From Mesorhizobium sp. Pch-S (lineage in GTDB: Bacteria > Pseudomonadota > Alphaproteobacteria > Rhizobiales > Rhizobiaceae): a stretch of DNA of 64,000 bases. Below, one piece after another: positions 34,209 to 44,161 of the stretch (the first letter of the stretch is position 1; every line of letters starts with the position of its first letter). Position numbers and translations under genes: made by a program. Location of the stretch: assembly GCF_004136315.1 (NCBI RefSeq), contig NZ_CP029562.1:6161501-6225500 (forward strand), in the 5' to 3' direction. The notes beneath the pieces were generated by a model that saw only the letters and a program-made list of their open reading frames with translations, did no database searches and was not told the DNA's origin.

Positions 34209-35078
34209 TTGCCCCAGGAAAATATCGAAGCGCTGTCTGAAAAACTCGACCGGTTGATTGAAGCCGTTGCCCGGCTGGCGCCGCCGCCACCGCCGAAAAC
34301 CGACCTTGCCGCAGCCGACTGTTTCGTCTGGCAGGCAGATCCCGGCTATCTTGAGCCGATCTCCAGGGTCAACCGGGTCGACATTGCCCTCATCCGCAGC
34401 GTCGATCGGGTGCGCGACATCCTGTTCGACAACACCGAACGCTTTGCCTTGGGCTATGCAGCCAACAACGTGTTGTTGTGGGGTGCGCGCGGCATGGGCA
34501 AATCCTCGCTCGTCAAAGCTGTCCATGCTGCGATCAACGCATCCGGCAAAGCCGACGGTGCGCTCAAGCTGATCGAAATCCATCGCGAGGACATCGACAC
34601 CCTGCCGAAGCTGATGACGATGCTGAAGGCAGCCCCCTACCGGTTCATCCTGTTCTGCGATGACCTCTCTTTCGATCACGACGACACCTCCTACAAGTCG
34701 CTCAAGGCTGCGCTCGAAGGAGGCGTCGAGGGCCGTCCTCACAACGTCATCTTCTATGCAACCTCGAACCGCCGACACCTGTTGCCGCGCGACATGATCG
34801 ACAACGAGCGCTCGACGGCGATCAATCCGTCGGAAGCCGTCGAGGAAAAAGTGTCATTGTCGGATCGGTTCGGGCTGTGGCTTGGCTTCCACAAATGCTC
34901 ACAGGACGACTATCTCGACATGGTCAACGGCTATGTCCGCCATTTCGGACTGGACATCGATGCGGACGCGCTACGAGCGGAAGCCCTGGAATGGGCAACT
35001 ACGCGCGGCAGCCGGTCCGGCCGCGTTGCGTGGCAGTTCACGCAGGATCTGGCCGGCCGGCTTGGCAAGCCGCTCTAG
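34209..35078 (+). CDS. DUF815 family AAA-type ATPase
   Basis: 289 residues from a TTG start. Walker A GARGMGKSS (about 99-107), Walker B FILFCDDLSF, and a sensor-like NVIFYATSNRRHLLP are present, the pattern of DUF815 ATPases. It has a short proline-rich linker (APPPPPKT) near the N-terminus. Function is unknown; a role as a small AAA remodelling factor is inferred from fold only. It is convergent with the LysM/M23 gene, and the two share the hairpin at 35109-35130. Confidence 0.88.
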   Translation: MPQENIEALSEKLDRLIEAVARLAPPPPPKTDLAAADCFVWQADPGYLEPISRVNRVDIALIRSVDRVRDILFDNTERFALGYAANNVLLWGARGMGKSSLVKAVHAAINASGKADGALKLIEIHREDIDTLPKLMTMLKAAPYRFILFCDDLSFDHDDTSYKSLKAALEGGVEGRPHNVIFYATSNRRHLLPRDMIDNERSTAINPSEAVEEKVSLSDRFGLWLGFHKCSQDDYLDMVNGYVRHFGLDIDADALRAEALEWATTRGSRSGRVAWQFTQDLAGRLGKPL

Positions 35079-35103
35079 TCCTCTGATTTGCCAGCCATAA
35101 CCG

Positions 35104-35130
35104 AAAAAGCCCGCTCCTTGGGGAGCGGGC
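35104..35130 (-). terminator. Terminator of the LysM/M23 gene
   Basis: Stem GCCCGCTCC (35109-35117) with GGAGCGGGC (35122-35130), 9 base pairs, loop TTGG; the five A at 35104-35108 give a U-run on the minus strand. Without T on the plus side it is less effective for the convergent ATPase gene. Confidence 0.85.
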
Positions 35131-35196
35131 CAAGCTGCCGGGCCGGACTGGAGGTCGACGACCCGTAATCTTCTTGTTCTTCTATTCGAGCCCGAC

Positions 35197-36777
35197 TTAC
35201 TCGAGGAAAGTCTGCGGATCGACCGGCGAGGAATTCTTGCGCACCTCGAAATGCAGCTTTGGCGCATCGGTGGTGCCGCTCATACCGGAGCGGGCGATCT
35301 CCTGGCCACGCTTGACCTTCTGGCCGCGCTGCACCTCCAGCGAAGAAGCATGACCGTAAACCGTGACAAGGCCGTCTTCGTGGCGCACCAGCACCGTGTT
35401 GCCGAATTCCTTCAACCCATCACCAGCATAGATGACGACGCCGTTCTCGGCGGCCTTGATTGGCGTGCCTTCCGGAACCGCGATGTCGATACCGCCTGCC
35501 CCCGACTTGTAGCCGGAAATGACGCGACCGCGCACCGGCCAGCGCATCTTGCCAATCCCAGTCGAGTCAGGCGCTTCCGCAGCGTCGCTCTCGGCTTGCT
35601 GAATGACCTTCTGGTCCTTCTTTGGCGGCGTGTAGGTGGCGAGGGTTGCGCTCGGCTTCTCCGGCGCGGGGATCGATGCAGTCTTGACCGCATCGACCGG
35701 TGCGGCAGGCTTTGCAGCCGCCACGGTCGCAGCAGGCGCAGCGCCAGCTGCCGGGACCTTCAGCGTCTGACCGATGCGCAGCAGGCCGTCCTGCATACTG
35801 TTGGCCTGTTTCAGCGCCGTGGTCGAAACGCCGGTCTTACGAGCGATGGAAGACAGCGTATCGCCCTGCTGGACGGTGTAGCCGCCTGCGCCAGCCTTCG
35901 GCTGCACCGCAGCGACCTGAGCCGGCTTTGCCTTCGGATCGCTGGCTGCGGCGGATGCATCGACCTGAGCAGCGGCCTTGCTCTCCTTGACCTTCGGCTG
36001 CTGCGGCAACACGGCCACCTTTTCTACAGGCGCGTTGCCGGGCAGCGGCTTGTTGGCAGGTCCGTTGGTGCCGCGCGACGACTTCGCATCGGCGACGTTC
36101 GGATCGTTGTCGGGCGCGGAAACCGGCGCCTTGTTGGTGTAGACGTAGGTCGGGATAACCAGCTTCTGACCGCTCTTCAGACCATCGGCGGAGGCCAGGC
36201 CGTTGGTCTTCATGATGACATCCGCCGGCACACCGTAACGGCGTGAGAGGTTGTAGACCGTCTCACCTTCGCGTGCAGTGATCTGCGTGCCTCCGGCGCG
36301 TGACCAGCCCTTCACATCCTCGGCGGAAGCCTGCGCGCTGGCAATGGTGGAATTGACCGGCGCCTGCAGCTGATTGATGCCGCCAGTAACCGTCTGGTCG
36401 ACCTTGGCCACCCTGGCCTGCCCCTGCGCGATCACCGGCTCGGCAGCGGCGTGTGCCTTGTTGACCACCGGAGCGGCGGCCTGTGCGACGGTCGGCAGCG
36501 GCTGTGACGAAACCGGCTGCAGGCTGGAGCGGGTCACCGAAGTGCGCGAATAATTGACGTTCGACGCCTGATACTGCGCATCGCCAGGGTATGGCTGGGC
36601 CGCCGCCTGCTTGGAGATGATCGAACGCTGATTGTCGGTCGAAGCTGTCGACATCGTATCGACACCACCGAAGCGAGCAACCTGGGAGCTGCACCCAGAA
36701 ACCGCACCGATGACCAGCAACATGGCGCAGCCACGCGTCAGATTGCGCTTGTTTGCCTTCAAGGATTTGAGCCGCAT
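35197..36777 (-). CDS. NlpD-like lipoprotein with LysM repeats and a degenerate LytM/M23 domain
   Basis: 526 residues from the ATG at 36777 (a GTG five codons earlier is possible). A signal sequence ends in the lipobox GAVSGC, so it is a lipoprotein. Two LysM domains follow: ITAREGETVYNLSRRYGVPADVI and YTVQQGDTLSSIARKTGVSTTALKQ. They are separated by Ala/Pro/Lys-rich linkers. The C-terminal M23 domain has GGIDIAVPEGTPI and LHFEVR, but the first zinc ligand His of HxxxD is replaced (GAGGIDIA). It should therefore not cut peptidoglycan itself; like E. coli NlpD it may activate an amidase during cell division. It is upstream-adjacent to pcm on the same strand. Confidence 0.9.
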   Translation of the reverse strand: MRLKSLKANKRNLTRGCAMLLVIGAVSGCSSQVARFGGVDTMSTASTDNQRSIISKQAAAQPYPGDAQYQASNVNYSRTSVTRSSLQPVSSQPLPTVAQAAAPVVNKAHAAAEPVIAQGQARVAKVDQTVTGGINQLQAPVNSTIASAQASAEDVKGWSRAGGTQITAREGETVYNLSRRYGVPADVIMKTNGLASADGLKSGQKLVIPTYVYTNKAPVSAPDNDPNVADAKSSRGTNGPANKPLPGNAPVEKVAVLPQQPKVKESKAAAQVDASAAASDPKAKPAQVAAVQPKAGAGGYTVQQGDTLSSIARKTGVSTTALKQANSMQDGLLRIGQTLKVPAAGAAPAATVAAAKPAAPVDAVKTASIPAPEKPSATLATYTPPKKDQKVIQQAESDAAEAPDSTGIGKMRWPVRGRVISGYKSGAGGIDIAVPEGTPIKAAENGVVIYAGDGLKEFGNTVLVRHEDGLVTVYGHASSLEVQRGQKVKRGQEIARSGMSGTTDAPKLHFEVRKNSSPVDPQTFLE

Positions 36778-36913
36778 CGCAATAACCCGCACTTACCCGG
36801 TACTCACTGACCCGGATTAAAGCGCGTTAATGTTACTGGTCGGTTAAGCCGTTAGAATCCGTCGAAATTTTTCTTAAAATGTTTGTCCGGATCGGGGCAG
36901 CGCGGGGGGCTGG

Positions 36914-37564
36914 TCAGATGAAGGCCGCAGCGCCCGGCAGGATAGGCTGGAAGCGTACCGTACCGATGTCCTCCCGCTCGAAGCGGCTGCCAACCTTGAG
37001 CAGCTTGGCCAGAACCTGCTCTCCCTCGTCCGGCCCGATCGGCGCGATCACGGTACCGCCGCTGGAGAGCTGGTCGAGCAGAAAACGCGGCAGCGAATCG
37101 AAGGCTGCCCAGACAATGATCCGGTCGAATGGTCCTTCGTTGACGAGACCGTTCGAGCCATCCGTGTGGCGCGCGAACACATTGGCGATGCCCAGCGCCT
37201 CGAAGCGCTGCTTGGCAAGCTCGATAAGCGACTTGTAGCGATCGACAGTGACCACCCGCGTGGCCAACCGCGACATGACCGCCGCGGTGAAACCTGAGCC
37301 CGTGCCGATCTCCAGCACGCGATTGCCAGGCTCGATGTTGAGCGCAGTGATGACCGCAGCCTGGAGGTCTGCCCCTTCCATCGCCTCACCGCATTCGATC
37401 GGCAGCATGCGGTCGGTCCAGGCAATGGAATGGAACTGGCCCGAGATGAACGCATGTCGCGGCGTCGCCTCGAAGGCAGCGATCAACGCTTTCGGGACAG
37501 CACCTTTGCCACGCAGGCGAAGCAGAAAGGCGGCAAACCCTTCGCGTTCGTCGGAACCGATCAT
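36914..37564 (-). CDS. pcm: Protein-L-isoaspartate O-methyltransferase
   Basis: 216 residues with the SAM-binding motif [19 protein letters not shown] and the preceding [20 protein letters not shown] segment of the family. It methylates isoaspartyl residues of damaged proteins in the cytosol. The start overlaps the surE stop by 4 bases; surE and pcm are neighbours in many proteobacteria and act in stationary-phase repair. Confidence 0.94.
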   Translation of the reverse strand: MIGSDEREGFAAFLLRLRGKGAVPKALIAAFEATPRHAFISGQFHSIAWTDRMLPIECGEAMEGADLQAAVITALNIEPGNRVLEIGTGSGFTAAVMSRLATRVVTVDRYKSLIELAKQRFEALGIANVFARHTDGSNGLVNEGPFDRIIVWAAFDSLPRFLLDQLSSGGTVIAPIGPDEGEQVLAKLLKVGSRFEREDIGTVRFQPILPGAAAFI

Positions 37565-38319
37565 GCAAGCGCCTTCGTCAGTTGGTCTCGAATTTCATAA
37601 GCGGTCAGATCGAGGTGAAGCGGTGTCACCGATACCAGCTTGTTGCGCATGGCGTGCAGGTCGGTGCCAGTCTTGCCTTCCGCCGGCTCGCGGCCGAAAC
37701 GCAGCCAGTAATACGGCAGGCCGCGGCCGTCGCGGCGCTCATCAACCCATAACGAGTGCACCAGCTTGCCTTGCGACGTCACCACGGTGCCCTCGACCTC
37801 TTCCGGCGTACAATTCGGAAAATTGACGTTGAGCAGCACGCCTTCCGGCAAAGGTGTCGCAACAAGTTTCTTCAACAAAGCCGGGGCCAGCGCCTCGGTC
37901 GTCTCATAGGGAACGACCCGGTCCTCACCGACATATGAATAAGCCTGGCTGATGGCGATGGAACGCACGCCGAGCAGCGTGCCCTCCATGGCTCCGGCGA
38001 CGGTGCCCGAATAGGTGACATCGTCGGCGATGTTGGCGCCCGAATTGACCCCCGACAGAATGAGATCCGGCAGCTCGGGCAGAATCTTTCGCGCGCCCAT
38101 GATGACGCAGTCGGTCGGCGTACCGCGCACGGCATAGTGCTTGTCGCCGATCTTGCGCAGGCGCAGCGGTTCGGAAATCGACAGCGAATGCGCATAGCCG
38201 GACTGGTCTGTCTCGGGGGCCACCACCCACACATCGTCGGAAAGCGTGCGGGCGATGCGCTCGAGCGACGCCAGTCCCTCGGCATGGATGCCGTCGTCGT
38301 TGGTCAGAAGAATACGCAT
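37561..38319 (-). CDS. surE: 5'/3'-nucleotidase SurE
   Basis: 252 residues starting [15 protein letters not shown], which carries the two Asp metal ligands; [10 protein letters not shown] supplies the Asn ligand. SurE dephosphorylates nucleoside monophosphates and short polyphosphates. It overlaps serS by one base (TAATG) upstream and pcm by four bases downstream, so serS-surE-pcm form one operon. Confidence 0.96.
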   Translation of the reverse strand: MRILLTNDDGIHAEGLASLERIARTLSDDVWVVAPETDQSGYAHSLSISEPLRLRKIGDKHYAVRGTPTDCVIMGARKILPELPDLILSGVNSGANIADDVTYSGTVAGAMEGTLLGVRSIAISQAYSYVGEDRVVPYETTEALAPALLKKLVATPLPEGVLLNVNFPNCTPEEVEGTVVTSQGKLVHSLWVDERRDGRGLPYYWLRFGREPAEGKTGTDLHAMRNKLVSVTPLHLDLTAYEIRDQLTKALA

Positions 38320-39623
38320 TAGTTCGATTCGATTCTTTCCAAGCCGCCCATGTAGGGCTTGAGGACTTCAGGAATGGTTACGCTGCCGTCCTCGTTCTGG
38401 TAATTTTCGATGACGGCAATCAGTGCGCGCCCGACAGCGACGCCCGATCCGTTCAGCGTGTGGACGAACAGGTTGCCCTTGCCTTCACGATCCTTGTAGC
38501 GGGCGTTCATGCGCCTGGCCTGGAAATCACCGCAGACCGAACAGGACGAAATCTCGCGATAGGCGTTCTGACCAGGCAGCCAGACCTCGATGTCGAAGGT
38601 CTTGCGCGCCCCGAAACCCATGTCGCCGGTGCACAGCGCCACGGTCCGGAACGGCAGTTCAAGCCGCTTCAGCACTTCCTCAGCGCATTGCGTCATGCGC
38701 TCGTGCTCGGCGATCGACGTCGCCTGATCGGTGATCGAAACCAGTTCGACCTTGTAGAACTGATGCTGGCGCAGCATGCCACGCGTGTCGCGACCGGCTG
38801 AACCGGCCTCCGAACGGAAGCAGGGCGTCAGTGCTGTGAGGCGCAGTGGCAGCCTGTCATGCGCGACGATCTCCTCACGCACCAGATTGGTCAGCGGCAC
38901 TTCCGCGGTCGGAATGAGGCCAAGCCTGCTCTCACCATGCGGGGTGAAGAACAGATCCTCTTCAAATTTCGGCAGCTGGTTGGTGCCGAAAAGCACTTCG
39001 TCACGCACCAGCAGCGGTGGCTGCACCTCGGTGTAACCGTGCTCGGTCGTGTGCAGGTCGAGCATGAACTGGCCGAGCGCACGATCAAGCCTCGCCAACT
39101 GCCCGCGCAGAATGGTGAAGCGCGAACCCGACAGCTTGGCGGCGCGCTCGAAATCCATCAGGCCCAGCGCCTCGCCGACCTCGAAATGCTCCTTCACCCA
39201 GTTCGGCCGTATCGCGACCTTGCCGATCTTGTGCACCTCGACGTTGTCGTGCTCGTCCTTGCCGACCGGCACGTCATCAAGCGGCACGTTGGGTATGACG
39301 GCAAGGATACCCTCGAGAGCCTCGTCGAGCCGACGTTCCTCGGCTTCACCACCCTGAATGAAGCTTTTGATCTCGGCGACTTCAGCCTTCAGCTTTTCAG
39401 CCAGCTCGGCATCCTTCGTGCTGAGCGCCTTGCCGATCTCCTTGGACGCCGAATTGCGGCGCTCCTGTGCTTCCTGCAACCGACCGAGATGGGCGCGACG
39501 GGCTTCGTCCCTGGCGACAATGTCGTCAACCGTGGACTGAGCGTCGGCCTGCGACCACGAGCGCTTCACCAGCGCTTCAACCAAGGCCTGCGGGTTTTCG
39601 CGAATCCATCTGATATCGAGCAT
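38319..39623 (-). CDS. serS: Seryl-tRNA synthetase
   Basis: 434 residues from the ATG at 39623, which has AGGA nine bases upstream; an ATG two codons earlier is possible. The N-terminal long coiled-coil arm (about 30-100, [20 protein letters not shown]) binds tRNA; class II motifs follow, with [17 protein letters not shown] (motif 2) and [18 protein letters not shown] (motif 3). It charges tRNA-Ser and is the first gene of the serS-surE-pcm operon. Confidence 0.96.
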   Translation of the reverse strand: MLDIRWIRENPQALVEALVKRSWSQADAQSTVDDIVARDEARRAHLGRLQEAQERRNSASKEIGKALSTKDAELAEKLKAEVAEIKSFIQGGEAEERRLDEALEGILAVIPNVPLDDVPVGKDEHDNVEVHKIGKVAIRPNWVKEHFEVGEALGLMDFERAAKLSGSRFTILRGQLARLDRALGQFMLDLHTTEHGYTEVQPPLLVRDEVLFGTNQLPKFEEDLFFTPHGESRLGLIPTAEVPLTNLVREEIVAHDRLPLRLTALTPCFRSEAGSAGRDTRGMLRQHQFYKVELVSITDQATSIAEHERMTQCAEEVLKRLELPFRTVALCTGDMGFGARKTFDIEVWLPGQNAYREISSCSVCGDFQARRMNARYKDREGKGNLFVHTLNGSGVAVGRALIAVIENYQNEDGSVTIPEVLKPYMGGLERIESN

Positions 39624-39703
39624 GTCCATCCATCCTGAAGAGGGAGCCGTGGGGTAACTCTCCTCGGCGCAGGATGCAAGGGCGGGAGGGCGGGGCGCCA
39701 GCC

Positions 39704-40282
39704 TCAGCGCCTGTATATGCCGATCTCGTCCATCAGATTGGGAGTGGTTGCCTTGTCCGCCGCGCCGCGGTCACGGCCAACAAGTCCATGGACATAGACC
39801 TCCAAAGCCTTGTTGAGCTTTTCGTTGGCTTTCCCGTCCGGGTCCGCAATCGCATCGATCAGTTCTTCGAGGGAGATCTTGATCTCATTCAACCCGAGTT
39901 TTTTTTCGATATCCTTGATGATCAGGTAAGCGTTCGGCTGCCGCTTCAATTCCGCGAAAGCCTGCCGCAAGGCCGCACCATATTCTTTCAAGGAAGCATA
40001 GTCGGATTGCTTAACCCCGAGCTCCTGGCCCGCACGCTCGATCAGGGAGACTTTCAGCGCCGTCACATCGAGGCTGTTCACGCTGAACATGGCCTCGACG
40101 GCCTTGGCCCGAACTTGCGTTGGCAATTCACCCGGCCCTGCGGCGCCTTTCCTTGTCGGATCGTGATGAAGTGCGTCAAGGATCTTGTCGCCGGCTGTCG
40201 CGCGTTTTTCCGGCTGCGGCGCAATGGGAGCCATCTGCAGGAAAAGCGACGAAACCTGGTTGAGTGCAATGGTCGAAAGCAT
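39704..40282 (-). CDS. Hypothetical protein between serS and tatC
   Basis: 192 residues from the ATG at 40282 (an ATG ten codons earlier is also possible). Mostly helical and charged, without signal peptide or membrane segment: [25 protein letters not shown], then [42 protein letters not shown] do not recognise a family. Codon use looks like a true gene. It is isolated between two conserved operons. Confidence 0.65.
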   Translation of the reverse strand: MLSTIALNQVSSLFLQMAPIAPQPEKRATAGDKILDALHHDPTRKGAAGPGELPTQVRAKAVEAMFSVNSLDVTALKVSLIERAGQELGVKQSDYASLKEYGAALRQAFAELKRQPNAYLIIKDIEKKLGLNEIKISLEELIDAIADPDGKANEKLNKALEVYVHGLVGRDRGAADKATTPNLMDEIGIYRR

Positions 40283-40456
40283 GGTGATCTCGCTGACGCA
40301 GCCGCTCGTCATGAAGCGGAGCGCCGGAAATCGCGGCTCGAGACGTCATGCCTCGTGCAACTGCATCATTCAGCGTGCCGCAGGATGGAGGAATTTTACT
40401 AACGAAATCTCACCGATCGCCGTGACCAGAAGCACACGGGCAATGCGGCAGGCCCA

Positions 40457-41329
40457 TCAGGATTGCTGCGGGGAATCCGTAGATGCCTCGGAGGGTTGTT
40501 CCTCGGCGGCAGCAGCTGCTTCCTCTTTCTCACGCGCCAGCTTTTCGCGCTTCTGGCTCTTCTCGATCATGCGCGAGGTTATGATCGCCACCTCGTACAA
40601 GATGATCGTGGGCAGAGCCAAACCGATCTGGCTGAGCGGATCGGGTGGCGTGAGCACCGCGGCCACCACAAAAGCGATGACGATTGCCCAACGGCGCTTG
40701 TCGACCAGCGCTTGCGAAGACAGCAGGCCGACACGCGTCATCAGGCTGGTCACCACCGGCAACTGGAAAACCAGTCCGAAGGAGAAGATCAGCGTCATGA
40801 TGAGGCTGAGATATTCCGAAACCTTGGGCAGCAGCGAAATCTGCACCTCACTGTCGGTGCCCGCCTGCTGCATGGCGAGGAAGAACCACATCACCATCGG
40901 CGTGAAGAAGAAATAGACAAGTGCTGCGCCCATCAGGAACAGGATCGGCGAAGCGATCAGGAACGGCAGAAAGGCAGCACGTTCGTTCTTGTAGAGGCCG
41001 GGAGCGATGAACTTGTAGATCTGCGTCGCAATCAGCGGAAACGCGATGACCATGCCGCCGAACATGGCGAGCTTGACCTGCGTAAAAAAGAACTCCTGTG
41101 GCGCGGTATAGATCAACTCGACCTTGTGTGGGTCGAGGCCGGCCCACTGCGTCGCCCATTTGAATGGCACGACGAGCAGGTTGAACAGCTTCTTGGCGAA
41201 GAAGAAGCAGACCAGGAAGGCGACAAAAAAGCCTGCAATCGACCAGATGAGCCGGCGGCGCAGCTCGATCAGATGCTCGATGAGCGGAGCCGACGACTTG
41301 TCGATCTCATCCTGTTCCGAAACGCTCAC
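40457..41329 (-). CDS. tatC: Sec-independent translocase subunit TatC
   Basis: 290 residues with six membrane helices. The cytosolic N-terminus APLIEHLIELRRRLIWS (twin-arginine signal receptor site) and the FTPMVMWFFLAMQQ-like third helix are typical. The C-terminal tail is charged (QKREKLAREKEEAAAAAEEQ). TatC recognises twin-arginine signals, such as that of the binding protein encoded at 13.5 kb. The start overlaps the tatB stop by 4 bases. Confidence 0.95.
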   Translation of the reverse strand: MSVSEQDEIDKSSAPLIEHLIELRRRLIWSIAGFFVAFLVCFFFAKKLFNLLVVPFKWATQWAGLDPHKVELIYTAPQEFFFTQVKLAMFGGMVIAFPLIATQIYKFIAPGLYKNERAAFLPFLIASPILFLMGAALVYFFFTPMVMWFFLAMQQAGTDSEVQISLLPKVSEYLSLIMTLIFSFGLVFQLPVVTSLMTRVGLLSSQALVDKRRWAIVIAFVVAAVLTPPDPLSQIGLALPTIILYEVAIITSRMIEKSQKREKLAREKEEAAAAAEEQPSEASTDSPQQS

Positions 41330-42012
41330 TTGGCGGTCCTCACCGTCTTCTTTGCAGGTGCTTTTGCAGTGGATGGCGCTTTCGCGGACTTCACTGGCGC
41401 CTTGGCTGCAGGAGCTTTCGCAACAGGTTTGGTTCGAGCTTTCGAACCGGCTGCCTTACGTGCTGCCTTCGTCGCGACAGGCGCGGCCGCAGCAGCAACA
41501 GCCGCTTTCACCGGTTTGGCGGCAGGACTGCTTTTTGCAGGTGTTGCAGAAGCCGCGGTGGCAACAGGCTCAGCAGCCGGAACGATAGGGGTTGCCGGCA
41601 TGGTCTCCGGACCGTTCACGCCGGGCAGCGCGGTAGCGCCATTCTTCAGAGGTTCCGTCGGCTGCGGCTCAGCGGCAGCCGGTGCCGCCGGATCTTCCGC
41701 CGGCTTCGGTTTCATCATGTTGTCGACACCGGCGCGCACGTCGGCAGCGGCTTGCTCGAATGGATTGAGCTGCTTGCGGATTTGCGCAGCCGGATTGAGG
41801 CTGCGCAGCTCATCGACCGACTTCTTGACGTCGTCGAGTTCGGCTTCCTTCAGCGCTTCGTTGAACTGCTTCTGGAAATCACCCGCCATGGCGCGCAATT
41901 TGGCCACCGTGCGGCCGAAGGTACGCAACATGTTCGGCAAATCCTTCGGGCCGACAACCACGATCATGACGATCGCGATCACCAGCATCTCGGTCCAGCC
42001 GACTTCGAACAT
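41326..42012 (-). CDS. tatB: Sec-independent translocase subunit TatB with long basic tail
   Basis: 228 residues. The first 70 are canonical TatB: MFEVGWTEMLVIAIVMIVVVGPKDLPNMLRTFGR, one membrane helix plus an amphipathic helix. The C-terminal third is low complexity, rich in Ala, Lys and Pro (TKAARKAAGSKARTKPVAK and onward), resembling histone H1-like tails; E. coli TatB has only 171 residues. It is followed by tatC and preceded, across a repeat-bearing gap, by tatA. Confidence 0.93.
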   Translation of the reverse strand: MFEVGWTEMLVIAIVMIVVVGPKDLPNMLRTFGRTVAKLRAMAGDFQKQFNEALKEAELDDVKKSVDELRSLNPAAQIRKQLNPFEQAAADVRAGVDNMMKPKPAEDPAAPAAAEPQPTEPLKNGATALPGVNGPETMPATPIVPAAEPVATAASATPAKSSPAAKPVKAAVAAAAAPVATKAARKAAGSKARTKPVAKAPAAKAPVKSAKAPSTAKAPAKKTVRTAK

Positions 42013-42030
42013 GACTATCGGTTCCGACTA

Positions 42031-42125
42031 GAGCAATTCCAGCAAAAGTGCGCAGCGGTTTTGCGTCCGGAATTGCGTAGAAACAAAGAAGTAAAGCGCT
42101 TCCGCGTTTCCGTAAAACGGAAACG
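42031..42125. repeat. Palindromic intergenic repeat (RIME/Bru-RS-like) between tatA and tatB
   Basis: GCAATTCC (42033-42040) is inverted as GGAATTGC (42069-42076), enclosing a 28-base loop region. A second perfect hairpin follows: CGTTTCCG (42105-42112) with CGGAAACG (42118-42125). The first part resembles an intergenic repeat I remember as frequent in Mesorhizobium and relatives. Only one copy lies in this window, so copy number must be checked elsewhere. Confidence 0.6.
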
Positions 42126-42160
42126 TCCAGTGCCTGACGGTGTCTCCGGAAAGCGCCGGC

Positions 42161-42379
42161 TCAGCTCTTGCCAGCCTTTTCCTTCATGTTCGAGACGGTC
42201 TCGTCGGCGCGGTGCTCGACGGTGCGGGAATCGTCGGCTTCGTCGTCGGCCATGCCCTTCTTGAAGCTCTTGATGCCCTTGGCCATGTCGCCCATCAGCT
42301 CCGGAATCTTGCCCCGGCCAAACACCAGGAGCACGATGACCAGCACGATCAGCCAGTGCCAAATCGAAAAGGAACCCAT
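42161..42379 (-). CDS. tatA: Sec-independent translocase subunit TatA
   Basis: 72 residues. [21 protein letters not shown] gives the short membrane helix, followed by [22 protein letters not shown], the amphipathic helix with the FGRGK hinge of TatA, and an acidic tail. It oligomerises to form the protein-conducting element of the Tat system. It is first in the tatA-tatB-tatC order, but a 148-base gap with a palindromic repeat separates it from tatB. Confidence 0.95.
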   Translation of the reverse strand: MGSFSIWHWLIVLVIVLLVFGRGKIPELMGDMAKGIKSFKKGMADDEADDSRTVEHRADETVSNMKEKAGKS

Positions 42380-42558
42380 TGTTTTTCTCTCTTGAACTGT
42401 TTCCCTGCCGCTGATCTATGCGTTTTCGCATCCGGATTCAAACGGAACCGCGACAGCTTCTATCACGTCCGGCCAATTGTCAGCCGGATTTGTTGAGATC
42501 ATCCGAAAAATAGGCCGCTACCAAACAGCGCATGAACCGGTTTGCTGGCGCTGACCAA

Positions 42559-43299
42559 TCACTCTTCCGTGACGCGCGGCGTGAGGAGACCAAGCTCTTC
42601 GAGATCGATATCGGTCAGCGGATCCTCGTCCTCGGTCAATTCGTCGGGATCGGCAGGCGGCAGCGGCACCGAGAAGTTGGCTGGCATGCGGGTGGAGAGC
42701 AGACCGGCCCCCTTCAGTTCTTCGATACCCGGCAGATCGCGGATTTCCTCCAGCGCGAAATGGTCGAGGAACCTGTCGGTGGTGCCATAAGTGACTGGTC
42801 GGCCCGGTGTCTTGCGTCGGCCACGCATCCGGATCCACTCCGTCTCCAGCAGCGTGTCCAGCGTGCCCTTCGAGGTTTCGACGCCGCGGATGTCCTCGAT
42901 TTCAGCACGGGTGACCGGCTGGTGGTACGCGATGATGGCCAGCACCTCGAGCGCCGCGCGAGAGAGCTTCTTCTGCTGAACCGAATCCCGGCTCATCAGG
43001 AAAGCGAGATCGCCCGCAGTGCGGAAGGCCCAGCTATCGCCGACGCGCACAAGGTTTACACCGCGGCGCGAATAGATGTCCTGCAGTTCGACCATCGCTG
43101 CCGCCACGTCGACACCGTCGGGCAGGCGCTGGGCAAGCTGCCTCTCAGTCACAGGCTCGGCGCTGGCAAAGACAATGGCCTCGGCCATACGCACGGCCTC
43201 GGCCTGATGCAGACGTTCCGCCGGATTCTTTACCGAGACTGCTTCGTCCTCGTCTTCCACCGTGAAGGGGATGACCGAAGCGTTGCTGCTTTCGTTCAT
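42559..43299 (-). CDS. scpB: Segregation and condensation protein B
   Basis: 246 residues. Two winged-helix domains: VRMAEAIVFASAEPVTERQLAQRL, then QKKLSRAALEVLAIIAYHQPVTRAEIEDIRGVE and YGTTDRFLDHFALEEIRDLPGIEEL, all standard ScpB motifs. It forms the SMC-ScpA-ScpB condensin that compacts and segregates the chromosome. The start overlaps the scpA stop by 4 bases. Confidence 0.95.
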   Translation of the reverse strand: MNESSNASVIPFTVEDEDEAVSVKNPAERLHQAEAVRMAEAIVFASAEPVTERQLAQRLPDGVDVAAAMVELQDIYSRRGVNLVRVGDSWAFRTAGDLAFLMSRDSVQQKKLSRAALEVLAIIAYHQPVTRAEIEDIRGVETSKGTLDTLLETEWIRMRGRRKTPGRPVTYGTTDRFLDHFALEEIRDLPGIEELKGAGLLSTRMPANFSVPLPPADPDELTEDEDPLTDIDLEELGLLTPRVTEE

Positions 43300-44135
43300 T
43301 GCACGACCTCGACTGCCTTCGCGCGCTGACGCCCGCGCAGATAAAGCGGGGCGAACACTTCATCCTGGCGCATTTCCATGCTGCCTTCGCGCACGAGCTC
43401 CAATGTCGCCGCGAAGGAAGACGCCATGGCAGTGCGCTTTTCAGCCGGGCTCGCCAGATATTCAATCAGGAAGCTGTCCAGCGCTGTCCACTCCGCCGAT
43501 GTACCCATCAACCGGGCAAGGATGGTGCGTGCTTCCTTGAGCGACCAGACCCCGCGCTTGGCGATGCGTACATTCGAGATCGCCTGACGCTGACGCTGGC
43601 CGGCATAGGCGGTGAGCAGATCGTAGAGCGTCGCAGAATACTCGTTGCGCTTCTCGACGATGACCATCTCTGGAATGCCGCGCTGGAAAACATCGCGGCC
43701 GAGCCGGTTGCGGTTGACGAGACGTGCGGCGGCATCGCGCATGGCCTCCAGGCGACGCAGGCGGAATTGCAGCACCGCTGCCATTTCCTCACCGCTCTCG
43801 CCCTCCTCGCCAGGCTGCTTGGGAATAAGCAGCTTGGATTTCAGGAAGGCCAGCCATGCAGCCATAACCAGATAGTCAGCAGCGAGTTCGAGCCGCAGCG
43901 CCCTCACCTTCTCGACGAAAGCAAGGTATTGCTCCGCCAGCGCCAGGATCGAAATGCGCGCGAGATCGACCTTCTGGTTGCGGGCGAGATGGAGGAGAAG
44001 ATCGAGCGGTCCCTCGAAGCCGGCGACGTCAACGACCAGCTCCGGGTCGCCGGTGACGCGGTCGTCGTCACCGTCGGCCCAGAGGCGGTCCATCGGCGCG
44101 GCCTTGCCGGCCTTTTTCTCCGCGAGTTCCGCCAC
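43296..44135 (-). CDS. scpA: Segregation and condensation protein A (kleisin)
   Basis: 279 residues. The kleisin signature FEGPLDLLLHLARNQKVDLARISILALAEQYL is at about 40-72, and AADYLVMAAWLAFLKSKLLIP follows. The C-terminal winged helix contacts the SMC head. It is translated together with scpB and starts 26 bases after the nagZ stop, a common order in this bacterial group. Confidence 0.95.
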   Translation of the reverse strand: MAELAEKKAGKAAPMDRLWADGDDDRVTGDPELVVDVAGFEGPLDLLLHLARNQKVDLARISILALAEQYLAFVEKVRALRLELAADYLVMAAWLAFLKSKLLIPKQPGEEGESGEEMAAVLQFRLRRLEAMRDAAARLVNRNRLGRDVFQRGIPEMVIVEKRNEYSATLYDLLTAYAGQRQRQAISNVRIAKRGVWSLKEARTILARLMGTSAEWTALDSFLIEYLASPAEKRTAMASSFAATLELVREGSMEMRQDEVFAPLYLRGRQRAKAVEVVQ

Positions 44136-44161
44136 CTTGCCTCTTTTCTCACTCCATGCGG

